Below the pieces are notes generated by a model. It was given only the letters and a program-made list of their open reading frames with translations, did not search any database and had not been told where the DNA came from. Position numbers and translations under genes: made by a program. Shown piece by piece: positions 11,741-23,867 of a stretch of DNA of 64,000 nt. How positions within the stretch are numbered: the first letter of the stretch is position 1; each line of letters opens with the position of its first letter. The stretch spans positions 50,930,725-50,994,724 of the forward strand of contig NC_079510.1 in the NCBI RefSeq assembly GCF_030052815.1, given 5' to 3'. Source of the DNA: Hevea brasiliensis (taxonomy: Eukaryota; Streptophyta; Magnoliopsida; Malpighiales; Euphorbiaceae).

Positions 11741-11753
11741 GGTATTTATATAG
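11741..11753 (-). promoter_or_regulatory. Second minus-strand TATA box in the LTR
   Basis: CTATATAAATACC on the minus strand, a near-consensus plant TATA box, about 110 bases upstream of the 124-residue ORF. It could equally give a non-coding antisense transcript. Confidence 0.45.
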
Positions 11754-12329
11754 GGAGAAAATCAGGCATTTATTACGAATCAGAAAACGAAGCGAACGCT
11801 TCGAGAATCGAAGGGAAATTAATGCTTTGACCGGACCAAGCCTGATTAAGGAAAGGATCGGAATGATAGAGATCGAAAGAAGAGAGATCGGAAGGCAAAG
11901 AGAATAAGACAAATCCCAATAACTGTCGCCAGAATCAGAGCCGAGGTAGTTAAAGCGTTGCAGACAAGATCTCTACCGCACGCCTGAGAATCGCCCACAA
12001 TGCTGACAGGTGCCAGAGTATGTCATGACAGTCCTGTACATCCCAATCTCCACCATTGATCTCACTTGCAAGGACGAGTCCAGAGCCTTTATATCAAAGG
12101 AGAAGACGACAAGACCGGCGCCTTTTATTCCCAACCCTTGGATCGCCCAGGTCAACGAAGTTTCGGACCGTCAGATTAGAAGAAGAAAAGGACAAGTATC
12201 CTGAGAATGATCTCGGCCGTTCATTTTGATTCTCTTTAATTCTCAAGCATCCGATCATGTCCTTTGAAATCCTGACCCTCCATTTCCCTCAAAATAGATC
12301 TTGACCCTTCATGGAGAGCACCCGGTTCC

Positions 12330-12338
12330 TATAAATAC
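12330..12338 (+). promoter_or_regulatory. Sense TATA box of the Tat LTR
   Basis: CTATAAATA in the LTR, preceded by GC-containing U3 sequence. It would start the genomic RNA near 12360-12370, leaving about 1.8 kb of R and U5. Confidence 0.55.
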
Positions 12339-13309
12339 CTGCATGAAAACTGTTCAAAGGGGGAGAAAAAAAAAAAAGAAGGTTGTTACTATAGCGGAAG
12401 AACTCTGAAATTTAATTCAGATCGTTACTCCGCTTTCATAAGAAGAACTTTTGGAACCAGTTTTCTGAAGTGTTTTCTTAAAAAGATTTTGAATACCGAA
12501 ACTCTCCATTTTCGGCTCGTTCATTATCCCGTAACGCTCACATTTTCATTTCTTTGTTATTTTCATTTTCTCTTCCATCGTCCATGCTCAATCTCATTTA
12601 AACTCGGGTATAATTCTGACTCAATTGCATTTAGAGAAGCACTCTTTGTTCCAAGGCGAACCTTAGCCTCCCGGCTATCAACTCGCAATCTTATTGCTAT
12701 TCGTGATCTCGTAGTTATTTCAATAGATTTGGCTCCTTACAGGTAAGTGCTCATATTGTCGTTTTTTAAGAGTTTGTTTTTATTTTACGCATTTCCATTG
12801 TTCTTTTTATGTATGTAACGTTCTCCAAGTTCATATTGTGCTAAAAAAAAACCAAAAAATGTTATTCCCGAGTTTACTTCTTTAGTGATCAGTCCATTCT
12901 TTTCGTTAATCTTTGTTATTCCTAAATGCAAGTCTTCTAGTCCCTAGTAGCGCATAAGTGGTTGGATAAAACATAGGTAATCAGATTTTGTGGTCTCTTT
13001 AAAAGAGAGGGTCTAAATAACACGTCAGGGAAATAGCAAAATTGAATTACTAGGCTGACGTAGAAGGTGATCCGGCATAATGCCATAAGGCGGAATAAAA
13101 ACCAAATCTCAGATAGGAAAAATGGAACAGATAGGATACTGGCAAGGCGACCACATGGGAGGTCGGTAAAATTCAGTCCGGCGTCCCTTATTTAGTCACA
13201 AAGTACCAATGAGTTAAAAGAAGCCTTATTACGACCCTTGGCATATTTGAATACTAGAACTCTTAAACTTAGGCTCTTATGATATATAGCTGTGATCAAA
13301 TTTCGAAGA

Positions 13310-13790
13310 GATCGGAAGAGTCTTTATTCGAGTCATATTAAAATAAAAGAGATCGGAGAAGAGTTCTTATCCAGTTCTCAAACTAAAAATTTTAATAAAT
13401 ATTTAAAAAGGAGATCGGAGGAGAGTTCTTATCCGGTTCTCAAACTAAAATTTTTAATAAATATTTAAAAGAGGTCGGAGGAGAGTTCTTATCCGGTTCT
13501 CAAACTAAAAATTTTAATAAATATTTAAAAGGAGATCGGAGGAGAGTTCTTATCCGGTTCTCAAACTAAAAATTTTTAATAAATATTTAAAAGAGGTCGG
13601 AGGAGAGTTCTTATCCGATCCTCAAGCCAAAATTTTAATTAAAAGAGATCGGAGGAGAGTTCTTATCCGATTCTCAATCCAAAATTTTAAAAGTGATCAG
13701 AGAAGAGTTCTTATTCAATCCAAAATTCGAATCTTAATCTAAAAGAGATCGGATGAGAGTTCTTATCCGATTCTCAAATTGAATTTTAAC
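13310..13790 (+). repeat. About 60-bp tandem repeat in LTR R/U5
   Basis: Seven to eight units containing AGATCGGAGGAGAGTTCTTA, then CCGGTTCTCAAACT and an AT-rich filler AATAAATATTTAAAAG. Unit length falls from about 60 to about 45 bases toward the right end as the filler shrinks. Confidence 0.8.
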
Positions 13791-13991
13791 CAAATAACCC
13801 CTTCAGACAAAATTAACATACAACAGTAACTCACTAAGATTGTCTCATTTACTTATGTATCTGGGTAATCTGAATTTAGTGAAAAATCAAATATTCCTTT
13901 TTGTTAAAAGGATTAACATTTCCATTCAAGCCCTCCTAACTAATTTATGAAGAACGCGAAGTTAAATCTACTTACCCTTATTGAGGGACGA

Positions 13992-14018
13992 GGTGGGGTG
14001 CCTAACACCTTCCCCACC
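13992..14018 (+). promoter_or_regulatory. Conserved GC-rich hairpin near the LTR 3' end
   Basis: GGTGGGG (13992-13998) pairs perfectly with CCCCACC (14012-14018) around a 13-base loop, inside the block GAGGTGGGGTGCCTAACACC that I recognise as recurrent in Tat/Ogre-type LTR ends. A role in RNA 3' processing or dimerisation is possible but not shown. Confidence 0.5.
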
Positions 14019-14183
14019 CGTTTACGGACCCCGAATCTAGAATCTCTGTCTTGAAGTGGTTTCATTTCAATTTATTTTCACAAATGGTTTTTTTTAGTTT
14101 CCCTCAAAACTAAGGTGGTGACTCCTCACTCTTTCCCACTTCGGTGAGGGTTCGTTCAGGCGACCGCAAAACTCCTTGCGACA

Positions 14184-14660
14184 GGAACTACACCTTTTAA
14201 GTTAGTCTATGGGAAATCATGTCATTTGCCAGTTGAGTTGGAGCACAAAGCATATTGGGCAATTAGAACTTTGAATTTTGATTTAAACAATGCTGGAGAG
14301 AAAAGGTTGCTTCAATTAAATGAACTTGAAGAGACAAGGTTGGATGCATATGAGAATGCTAGGATTTTTAAGGAAAAAACTAGATTTTGGCATGATAAGT
14401 ACATTAAAAGAAAGGAGTTTAAAAAGAGTGATCTGGTTTTATTGTATAATTCTAAACTTAGACTATTTTCTGAAAAATTGAAATCAAGATGGTCTGGTCC
14501 TTTCAAGGTCATCAAGGTTTATCCACATGGAGCTGTGGATATTTGGAGTGAAAATTTTGGTCTTTTTAAAGTTAATGGTCAAAGGCTCAAGATTTATCTC
14601 ACAAGCCAGCCCATTGAGAAGGGAACAAGTTGTTTCCTTGATGATCCACTAATTCACTGA
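14184..14660 (+). pseudogene. Athila-type integrase, C-terminal part
   Basis: The frame is open from the Tat junction at 14184 to a stop at 14658-14660. It starts inside the integrase core (LVYGKSCHLPVELEHKAYWA follows the junction) and ends with the C-terminal domain motif KSRWSGPFKVIKVYPHGAV. The upstream catalytic core lies beyond the inserted Tat element, outside the window. The downstream text AGCTAATGACC...GGGAGGCACCC is the usual post-pol sequence of Athila elements. Confidence 0.85.
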
Positions 14661-15795
14661 ATTAAAGACGGTCAAGCTAATGACCTAAAATTAGCACTCT
14701 TTGGGAGGCACCCTAAAAATTTTTCCTTATACTTAATTTTTTTTTTTTATTTTGTTTCATTTTATATCCCATGAAACTCAAATTTGACATTAAAATTTCT
14801 TTCTGCAGGTTGGTGGAAATTTTCAAGCAAATATGTATGCTGAATTGAAAGAATTAATATCTGGGAAGTTGCTGAACCTTATATTTGTCTTCCATGATAA
14901 ATATTGTTTTTAACAAAGTCAAATATGAATTAATTTAAGCTGTATGTCTGATTGCAGCAACATGGGGGAGTGAAAGGCCATTTGAGTTGCAGCATTTTGA
15001 GGAAATTGGTGAGAAATACAGGAACTTTCATGGTAATCGCTAGCAATATGCTTTTGATTTTACTTTCTGGATAATTAATTTTAATGTAGTGCACTGAAAT
15101 CGACATATTTGCTATTGTATATTTTGTGAAACTTCATAATACAATTCTGCAGAAATATACTTATGTGAACAGTGTCTGCAGCAGATTTTTATTCAGTGTT
15201 CATGAATTTTTAATGATGAGTTTGGGGGTTGAATTTGGGTGTTTTTACTCGTGGTGTGATTGTTAATGTGAATATTACTTGAATAATGTTTCAGTTTGTG
15301 TTTGGTGGATTGATAGATTTTAATTGTTCTTAGCGATTAATTGGGTTTCAATTTAATTTTGAGTGAAATTTCTGTGCAAATTTTGTTTTGGGATTGGTTT
15401 TAGTGTGTTTTGGGTCACATTTCTGGGATTTTCATTAGGTCATTTAACACTAAGTTCAACATGATGTATGCTGAGGGTAGTGTCACCACCAGAACCTGTT
15501 CTGGGCACTTTAAACTACTGAAAATGTAAAACCTGCTGAGAGTTTCAAGGGGTCCAACATGCCTCATGTAGCACTTCATGTAAAATCACACGAGGTATGT
15601 GATTTTTTCCCTTTTATTCCAACATGCCTCATGTTATTCATCTTACACCAAATCACATAGGGCATGTCACCCCTCACTATTCTTAACATGCCTCATGTTA
15701 GACACTAGGTATAACACTACTTAAACCTTTACCCTAGCCATTCTATCCTATTTCATTTTATCAGCCGCATGACCTAAACCTTCACTATTCCTTCC
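14661..15795 (+). other. Non-coding spacer between Athila pol and third ORF
   Basis: AT-rich with no open frame worth reporting. It contains a splice-acceptor-like TTTCTTTCTGCAG near 14808, which may serve a spliced subgenomic RNA. Between 15550 and 15710 it holds at least five copies of the near-palindrome ACATGCCTCATGT and its variants. Confidence 0.6.
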
Positions 15796-16923
15796 ATGGT
15801 GCGCACCAAACAGCCATCCACTCACATACCCAAGCTGCGAGCCATGAAAATGGCTACCAACAGTAACTCTTCAAATCCAACATCAAACCCTACACCACCC
15901 AATGCTCAACCCAAAACACCCATTTCGTCCCCAAATCCCCAAATTCCCGATACGAACCCTAGCTCTCCACCTCGCCAATCCTCTCAACCCACCCTTAATC
16001 CCGACAATGCCACCCAAGATGCCACACCTCCCTCCCAACAACCCAATAAAGACACCCCTTCAGCGGTATATGAAACGCAAAAAAGAAAGAAATCAACTCT
16101 TCCCTCATCTGCTCCACCGAAACAACCTTGAGTTGACTCCCCAAGAACAGTTAGCGCCGGAACCCGCTCTACTACCCAAAATCCTATCTCACCGTAAGGT
16201 TCTTCTGCTCCAATTAGGATCCAATCATCCCCGCATCATTCACCAACAATGTCTTAAACTGCTCCAGCTATCCCTCCATCTGTAAGTTAGGTAACCTCGT
16301 CTTACCCATGGACTTTTAGGGACTTTGAAATGAGGAAAAATTATGAAGCCCTTGCTAAAAAGAAAATTTTAGCCACTAAGTACATTGATGCACACAGCGT
16401 CAGGGAGATAGGGCACTATGAATCTTTTAGTGAATATTTGGAGAATATAGGTTGGAGTGATTTTGCTAGGATTCAAGAACCTGCTTATAGGGAATTGACG
16501 ATTGAATTTTTAAGCTCATTACAATTGGACTTCTAACCTATGCAAAGTAACCATAGGGACACCATTTCCTTTAGGTGTTTAGGTCAGGACAGAGAACTTG
16601 ACACTGTTCAAGTAAATGCTCTATTTGGTTTTTGTAATGATGGAGAAAAAGTGATAGAGTGGCAAAGAACCATCTATGACCCCCTTACATTTTGGAAGTC
16701 CATTGCACCATATGGGAGGTACTACAACCCTAGTTTTGCTAAGGCCTCAGCTATTCAAGACCCTGCCCTGAGATACTTGCAAAGATTTATGTCTTACACT
16801 ATACTAGGTAGAGGGCATAGTAATGGGGTTGTAGGAAAGAATGATTTATTCTTTTTATGGTGTATGAAAGAGAAGAAAAAAATAAATGGTGCTTATTTTT
16901 TTTGCTCTCATATGGAACATATA

Positions 16924-18646
16924 TGTCACGACCCAAAATTCTGAACAGTGACCGGCGCATAATTTAAGTATTCTTAAATCATGCAAGCCTTATCAGAATA
17001 TCTTGAATAAATATATTGTTACTTACTAATCCCAAAAATAGACAAAATCCAAATAAACAAAATGCTGAATAAACATCATAAATATCCCATAGGTAAACTG
17101 CGGAGTCTCTACAGATTTCAATAAAAACTCAAACTGTTCAATAAACTAAATTAATTATTAGCCCGAGAAAACGTGAATTCGGGCATACCATGAGAACAAA
17201 TCAAAGTTGTCCCTCTCCAGAAAATGGACTGAATATTTGGATCAACTGCAGAGTTCTACTGATCTGAAACAGATAACAGACAGAGAAAACGTGGTTTGAG
17301 CTAGATGCTCAGTGAATGATAATTATAGCACACAACGGAATAGGAACAGGTAGACGCTTGATTAATTTCACAATAAATTTTCTATTCAATAAAATCATGC
17401 TCATGCTGTCAAAATCATTAATAAAATAACTTCGTAAAACATATATATAAAAGAAATTTATTCAATAAAAATTTTATGGTACAGTGCACCAGGGTGATGA
17501 TACCCCACATCACCAAAGGTCAGATGGTAAGCGCTACGGATATCGATACCTTCCTCCTCCTTCACAGATATCAATGCATATGATACTAATGCAAACCATA
17601 AACGCAATGATGCATGACTCGACAATGCAACCTAATACCGTGATAGTCCACGGCGGGGCGGATAATGCAGACATCGAGCACGGTACCAATTCAAAACAGA
17701 AAATCAATTTGTACAAATCCATCAAAATCAATAAAAAATTTCAGATAGCAAATAATAACTAATAGTGCAATTCCAATAGTATATTTCAATAGTTTCAGAG
17801 AGTCAATAAAATCAAATCAATCTCAAATCAATTTAATAAAATCAAATCAATCTCAAATCAATTCAGTAACACATCGGTAAATTTTATAGTCAAATATCAA
17901 TCAATATAAATACATTAAAGGCCTGTTTCCAGAATCCTAATGGGTCTAATGCAGAGATAGTTGACAAAATCAATTATTTAATCAAAATCAAAATAAAATT
18001 CAATAATAAAATAAAACTCTAGAAAATCACATATAAAATCATTGTTAAAATATTGATTTAAAATTTCATTTAATAACAAACTTAATCCTAAGAAATTTTA
18101 AAAGGGACTAAAACGGTGCCATGTACTATAATTACCACTCACATGGAATCTCCAAGACAATAGTTATTTTTAATGGAAGAGAGACAATTTCAACTGACTG
18201 ATTGAATATTCAAATCTCCTACACACCCAAAATATTAAAGAAAAATATCAAATAATAATAAAATATAATAACTCTTGTTTATATATATATATTGAATGGG
18301 ATGGACGATGTATATATGATGAATGGGACGGACGATGACGGGACGAACAATTATAGTTTTATATATATATATATCAACTATTATCCAATAATAATTATAA
18401 TCAACACAATTTAATACCAATGATCAAAAAATAATTTTCTAGAATAGTTGTAACAGATCAAAAAAATAAAATAAAATTAGATTCACTAATTTTTGAATAA
18501 GGAATGAGAATTCTTACCTTGAAAATAGAATCGAATGTGATGAATAGAGAAATAAAAATTTAGGGATTCTCTGTTGAGAGTATTTGATAGAAAAAGGAGG
18601 TGACAAACAGGTTTTAAGAGTAAAATTTAGCAGAAGAGATGATTAG

Positions 18647-18685
<39 letters not shown>

Positions 18686-18903
18686 CAAGAGTCCTATTAG
18701 GTGTAGAATGAGATAAGAGTTATTATTGAACTGGGTTGTTCAGATTGCAGATATATATTTAATTTCAAAAATAATATATATATCTAAAAATAAATAAGCA
18801 GACCATCTAATAAAATATATATATTTTTTATAAATATATTAAATTATTGTTAGCTAATTAAAATAAAATAATAATAAATAATAAATGTATATGGGTTTTC
18901 ACA
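16924..18903 (-). repeat. 3' LTR of the Tekay element (1,980 bp)
   Basis: Begins (plus strand) TGTCACGACCC and ends GGTTTTCACA. It aligns along its whole length with the LTR at 23890-25916. It includes an (AT)n tract at 18649-18683 and one copy of a GGGACGGACGATGACG unit near 18325. No gene is seen in it. Confidence 0.95.
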
Positions 18904-18926
18904 TACTTCCCCCCTTAAAAAAATTA
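18904..18926 (-). other. Polypurine tract of the Tekay element
   Basis: On the minus strand, a T-rich stretch runs into AAGGGGGGAAGTA directly before the LTR start TGTGAAAACCC, as expected for the plus-strand primer. Confidence 0.8.
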
Positions 18927-18953
18927 GGTCCCCGAATTTGAATAGACAAAATT

Positions 18954-19388
18954 CTAACCTGAAGAATCAAATAAGTGAGGATATTTGGCTCGCATTTCAG
19001 ATTCTGCCTCCCATGTGGCCTCACTACTTGAGTGATTATGCCGCAAGACTTTGACCAAACCCACTTCCTTAGACCGAAGTTTCCTAATTTGTCGATCTAA
19101 AATCTTTACTGGTTGCTCCTCATATGACATATCATCCCTAAATTGCATGGTTTGAGGTTGTAAAACATGAGATGGATCTGGTACATACTTCCTAAGCACA
19201 GAAATATGGAAAACTGGATGTACATGTGCAAAACCAGGTGGAAGGGCTAAACGGTAAGCAACTGCTCTAATTCTCTCCAAAATTTCAAATGGACCAACAA
19301 AACGAGGGCTAAGCTTCCTTTTCTTCCCAAACCTCATGATTCCTTTTATAGGGGAAACTCTCAGAAATACATGATCACCAATCATAAA
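18954..19388 (-). pseudogene. Tekay integrase C-terminus with chromodomain
   Basis: Same frame as the integrase at 20039-19389, separated from it only by a TAA at 19391-19389. It holds the GPY/F region (LSPRFVGPFEILERI, HPVFHISVLRKY) and a chromodomain from about YEEQPVKILDRQIRKLR to EATWEAESEMRAKYPHLF, which in this clade guides insertion to heterochromatin. It ends naturally at 18954. The only defect is the upstream stop. Confidence 0.85.
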
Positions 19389-20045
19389 TTATACATCTTT
19401 ACGCTTAGGGTCAGCATAACTTCTCTGTCGACTTTGAGCAGTCAAAAGTCGATCACGAATTAGTCGAACCTTCTTTGAAGTTAATTGTATCAACTCTGGT
19501 CTAGTAAGCCTTCTTTCTCCAACTTCATCCCAACAAACCGGTGACCTACACTTTCGACCATATAATGCCTCATATGGAGCCATCTCTATACTTGCCTGAT
19601 AACTGTTATTATAAGCAAACTCCACTAAAGGCAAATGATGATCCCAACCGCCACCAAAATCCATAACGCATGCACGAAGCATGTCCTCTAATATCTGTAT
19701 GGTCCTTTCTGACTGTCCATCCGTCTGAGGGTGAAAAGCAGTATTAAAGTCTACTCGTGTTCCTAAAGCTTCTTGGAATTTCTTCCAAAATCGAGAAGTA
19801 AACTGAGTACCACGATCAGATACAATGGAAACTGGAACTCCATGAAGACTAACAATCTTGTTTATATACAACTGTGCAAGTTTAGCAAAGTCATATGTAG
19901 TCTTCACAGGAAGGAAATGAGCAGATTTTGTCAATCTGTCCACTATCACCCATATTGCATTGTAACCACCTCGTGTACTAGGTAAACCCACAACAAAGTC
20001 CATGGCAATATGCTCCCACTTCCACTCGAGAATAGGCAACGGTCA
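19389..20045 (-). pseudogene. Tekay integrase catalytic core
   Basis: The DDE residues are present: Asp in [13 protein letters not shown], Asp in VSIVSDRGTQF and Glu in QTDGQSERTIQILED. It lies in a different frame from the reverse transcriptase part, which runs on to 19946, so a one-base shift occurred near 20045. It ends in an early TAA at 19391-19389 where homologues continue straight into the chromodomain. Confidence 0.87.
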
Positions 20046-21751
20046 AGTAACCTGGATGGTCTCTCGATGTTACGCCTTAACTCACGACAAGTCAAACATT
20101 TAGCAACAAAGTCTGCAACATCCCTCTTCATGCCACCCCACCAATAATGCTCCCTTAAATCACGGTACATCTTAGTTGAACCTGGGTGTACTGTGTAAGC
20201 AGAATGGTGTGCCTCCTCCATGATTTCTCTTCTCAACTCATCAACATTGGGGACACAAAGTCTAGTACCATAACGAAGAACTCCATCATCATTCAACATG
20301 AATCCTTGAGCTTGGCCTTGATGAATATTATCTATAATCTCACACAGCTGAGAATCCCTCTTTTGAGCCGCCTTAATTCGATCAATCAAGATAGGCCTAA
20401 CTCGAAAATGTGCTAAGAGTGATCCAGCTATGATTTCAAACTCTACTCCCTGATCTAGCAACTCATGTAATTCACCAATCAAAGGCCTCATCTTGGTAGA
20501 TATATGGGCTAAACTACCAGAAGACTTCCTGTTTAGAGCATTAGCGACCACATTAGCCTTTCTAAGGTGATACTGTATGGTGCAATCATAACCTTTCAGC
20601 AATTCTACCCATCTTCTTTGCCTAAGATTAAGATCACGTTGGTCAAAGATGTATTTGAGACTTTTGTGGTCAGTGAAGATTTCACAAGTCTCACCATATA
20701 AATAGTGCCTCCAGATTTTCAAAGCAAAAATTACTGCAGCCATTTCCAAATCATGAGTTGGATAATTCTGCTCGTGCCTTTTTAACTGACGAGTAGCATA
20801 TGCAATAACCCGTCCATGTTGCATCAAAACACATCCTAAACCAATCCTAGAAGCATCACAATATACTACATAACCCCCTGATCCAGATGGAAGGGCTAAC
20901 ACTGGTGCTGTAGTTAAACAAGTCTTAAGCTCCTGAAAACTTTTTTCACAAGCCTCAGACCACTGAAATTTCACATTCTTCTGTGTCAACTTAGTTAAAG
21001 GTGCTGCAATACGAGAGAAGTCTTGAACAAACCATCTATAATACACTGCTACACCCAAGAAACTACGAATCTCTGACACAGTTGTGGGTCTAGGCCAATG
21101 AAGCACTGTCTCAACTTTTTTCTTATCAACGCACACCCCATCCTTAGATACTGTATGGCCTAGGAAAGCCACACTATCTAACCAAAACTCACATTTTGAG
21201 AACTTGGCATATAACTTGTGTTCTCGTAAGGTCTGAAGGACAATTCTCAAATGCTGTTCATGCTCCTCCTTACTCTTTGAGTACACTAGAATGTCATCGA
21301 TGAACACTATAACAAATTGATCTAAGAAAGGCTTGAAAACTCTATTCATGAGATCCATAAAAGCAGCCGGAGCATTGGTAAGACCAAAAGACATTACAAG
21401 AAATTCATAGTGTCCATACCTAGTCCTAAAGGCTGTCTTGAGTATGTCTTCTTTCTTGACCCTCAATTGATGATACCCAGATCGAAGATCAATCTTGGAA
21501 AAATACTTTGCACCTTGAAGTTGGTCAAACATGTCATCTATGCGTGGAAGAGGATACTTATTACGCACAGTTACCTTATTCAATTGCCTATAATCAATGC
21601 ACATTCTCAAAGACCCATCCTTCTTCCGTACAAATAACACAGGAGCACCCCATGGATAAACACTAGGGCGAATAAACACCTTATCTAGTAGGTCCTGTAG
21701 TTGCTCCTTCAACTCCTTAAGTTCTGCGGGTGCCATACAATAAGGTGGCAT
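19946..21751 (-). pseudogene. Tekay reverse transcriptase, RNase H and integrase zinc domain
   Basis: Long open frame that starts inside the polyprotein at [14 protein letters not shown]. It has RT motifs [31 protein letters not shown] and catalytic [10 protein letters not shown]. RNase H is marked by [13 protein letters not shown], the catalytic Glu in [12 protein letters not shown] and the Asp in [12 protein letters not shown]. It continues into the HHCC zinc domain ending KCLTC. The frame is lost near 20045, after which about 30 residues are out of frame. The linker upstream (21751-21950) has several one-base deletions, so the link to protease is lost. The enzyme motifs themselves are intact. 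Confidence 0.9.
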
Positions 21752-21946
21752 AGATATGGGCTCGCCTGTGAACTAAGTCTATACCAAACTCTACCTCTCG
21801 CTCCGGTAAACCCGATAAATCTTCCGAAACACATCAGAAACTCTTTAACCATCGCAACATTCTCCAAACTGCACCTTCTACTGAACATCTCTAACATAAG
21901 CTAGATACCCTTTACACCTCTTTTCGCAATAATCGTCTAGAAATAA

Positions 21947-23721
21947 CTACAGATATAAGATTACTAGAGGCCATCTGCGATCTCCCGAAATTGAAATTCG
22001 CCTCCCGTGAATTTTAAAAAGTACAACTTTATTATGACAATCCAATGAAACGTGATAAGTGGCTAACCAATCCATGCCTAAAATCACATCAAACTCAAAC
22101 ATATCCAAAGAAACAAGATCTGCAGCTAATTCCCTATCTCCAATGTGAACTATACATCCCCTATACACCATATCAGTGTCTATTGCATCCCCCATAGGTG
22201 TTGATACAGATAAAGGATACTCTAACAAAGTAGGTGGTGTACTAAATCTCATGGAAAAGTATGGAGAAACAAATGAATGACTGGAACCAGGATCAAACAG
22301 TACTCTAGCATCAAATGAGCAAATAGGAAGTGTACCTGTCACTACTGCATTAGATGCCTGAGCATCCTGCTGAGTCAAAGCAAAAACTCTAGCTTGACCT
22401 CTACCACCAGATGTCTGTCCCTGAGTTTGACCAAATCCTCTACCACCCTGACCGCGACCACCAAAACCCTGACTTCTACCACTATATTGTGAAACTGGTT
22501 GAGCCTGAGAGGGAGCAGAATGTGTTGCTTGACCAGCACCCTGAGTTGTCTCACTAGTAGGACAGTCCTGTCTACGGTGTCCCAGCTGTCCACAACCAAA
22601 GCATGCTCCAGTGACCCAATGACAAGTGCCCTTATGTGGCTTACCACAATGATGACAAAGAGTGGTAATAGGCTCAGTGCTAATCTGGTTATACCGAGCA
22701 TTCCCTGTATGTGTCCTCTCGCCACGCCCCCGACCAACCTGCATTGATGTGCCCTATTGCCAACTGTAGACTGAGAACCCTGCTTATTATCTTGATAAGA
22801 GCCCTGATGACTTTGTCCTTTGTTAAATTGATTACCTTGACTATCTTTCTTAAACCGCTTGCGCTGCTCACGAGCCCAACGTTCATCATCATACATCTCC
22901 ATCTGTCTAGCCCGATCAACCACCTCCTCATATTTAGGTAGTCGTAAAGGAGCTACACGATCAATTAGCCTGTCTCGTAAGCCCCTTTCAAACCTGCGAG
23001 CCTTCTTCTCCTCATTTGGAATCAAGTGTTTACCAAAACGGGATAATTTGGTAAACTTCATCTCATACTCTGTAACTGTCATTTTACCTTGCTTCAAGGT
23101 TTCAAACTCCAAGGCCTTAGCCTCTTGAACACTAGGAGGGAGAAATCGCTCCAAGAAGAGAGAGTGAAATTCAGGCCAGAGGATAGAACCTTCAGGTCTC
23201 CCATTCTTCTTAGAGATATACCACTCACGAGCAACTCCCTTAAGCTGATTTCCTGCCAACATCACCATCCTAGCACTACTGCAACCCATAGTGTCATAAC
23301 ACCTCTCCATGTCATCTAGAAAATCTAAGGGATCAGCTAATGCATCCTCTCCAGTGAACTCCTTTGGTCTTAGCTTGAGAAAATCTGTAGAGTCAAGGAA
23401 TCGAGCCCTATCCTGAGCTGGTGCTAAAGTAGAGCCAACCACTGGTTGTTGTGGTTGAGTTGTAAGGTACTCAGCTATAGTATTAACAGCACGATTCACT
23501 GCATGTAATCCCGCAGCCAGATCTGCTACAGTAACTTGACCAGCCCTAGGTGCTTGAGCTGCAGTAGCTAATTGGAATGGTTGTGCCCCAGTCTTAGCCA
23601 TAGGCGTCTGTTCAGATGTCTGATTAATAGTTTGAGGTGGTACCTCCCCTGTTGGATCAAGGTTTACACCATTAAGACCCTTGGCCTTAGTTCTCCTCTT
23701 ACGTCTAACAGACCCAGGCAC
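21947..23721 (-). pseudogene. Tekay gag and protease, frameshifted
   Basis: Gag occupies 23721 to about 22745, with the retrotransposon gag core (DPLDFLDDMERCYDTMG; WPEFHSLFLERFLPPSV). A one-base shift near 22745 moves the frame. In the next frame come two Cys-rich knuckles (CHHCGKPHKGTC; CFGCGQLGHRRQDC), a Gly/Gln-rich linker and the aspartic protease (VLFDPGSSHSFVS; FDVILGMDWL). No ATG opens the frame: the first in-frame codon after a stop is GTG, so the start codon is lost or lies beyond another shift. Confidence 0.85.
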
Positions 23722-23867
23722 CTATTCATTTTAATAAACAAGCATTAAATTTGAAAATGTGAGCCAAATTAAGACAGGTGAAAAAGTACGAAGGACGCAG
23801 ATATCTGAAGCAATGATAAACTGAAAAGACGTTAAGGATCCTATGCTCCGCAAGTTTACTAGACCTC

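Larger units (their letters stand above)
1..14183 (+). mobile_element. Tat/Ogre-type Ty3/gypsy retrotransposon (5' end outside window)
   Basis: Order on the plus strand is gag, protease, intron, reverse transcriptase, RNase H, integrase, non-coding repeats, polypurine tract, 3' LTR. The gag zinc-finger spacing, G-patch-like segment after the protease, second RNase H-like segment before integrase and LTR start TGTCGACACC are those of the Tat/Ogre lineage. The element lies inside an Athila-type integrase gene, whose reading frame resumes at 14184. The 5' LTR and the start of gag lie before the window, so the target duplication (expected GGAAC at 14184-14188) cannot be verified. The coding part carries four stops and three frameshifts, so this copy cannot move by itself. 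Confidence 0.92.
8245..14183 (+). repeat. 3' LTR of the Tat/Ogre-type element, about 5.9 kb
   Basis: Starts TGTCGACACC after the polypurine tract and ends CTTGCGACA just before Athila integrase sequence resumes. The length is at the high end known for Ogre-like LTRs. The word GATCGG and its complement recur from end to end, which argues that it is one unit. It holds an antisense gene (10681-8809), a second small antisense unit (11753-11113), a sense TATA box at 12330 and a tandem array at 13310-13790. Stretches with no gene seen are 8245-8808 (GATC-rich), 10850-11110, 11755-12329 and 12370-13310. The partner LTR is outside the window, so the ends rest on signature sequences only. Confidence 0.78.

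Noticed and set aside
17484..17762. ORF in the Tekay LTR
   Set aside because: It lies wholly in LTR sequence, has no recognised domain, and is not kept in the partner LTR because of indels.
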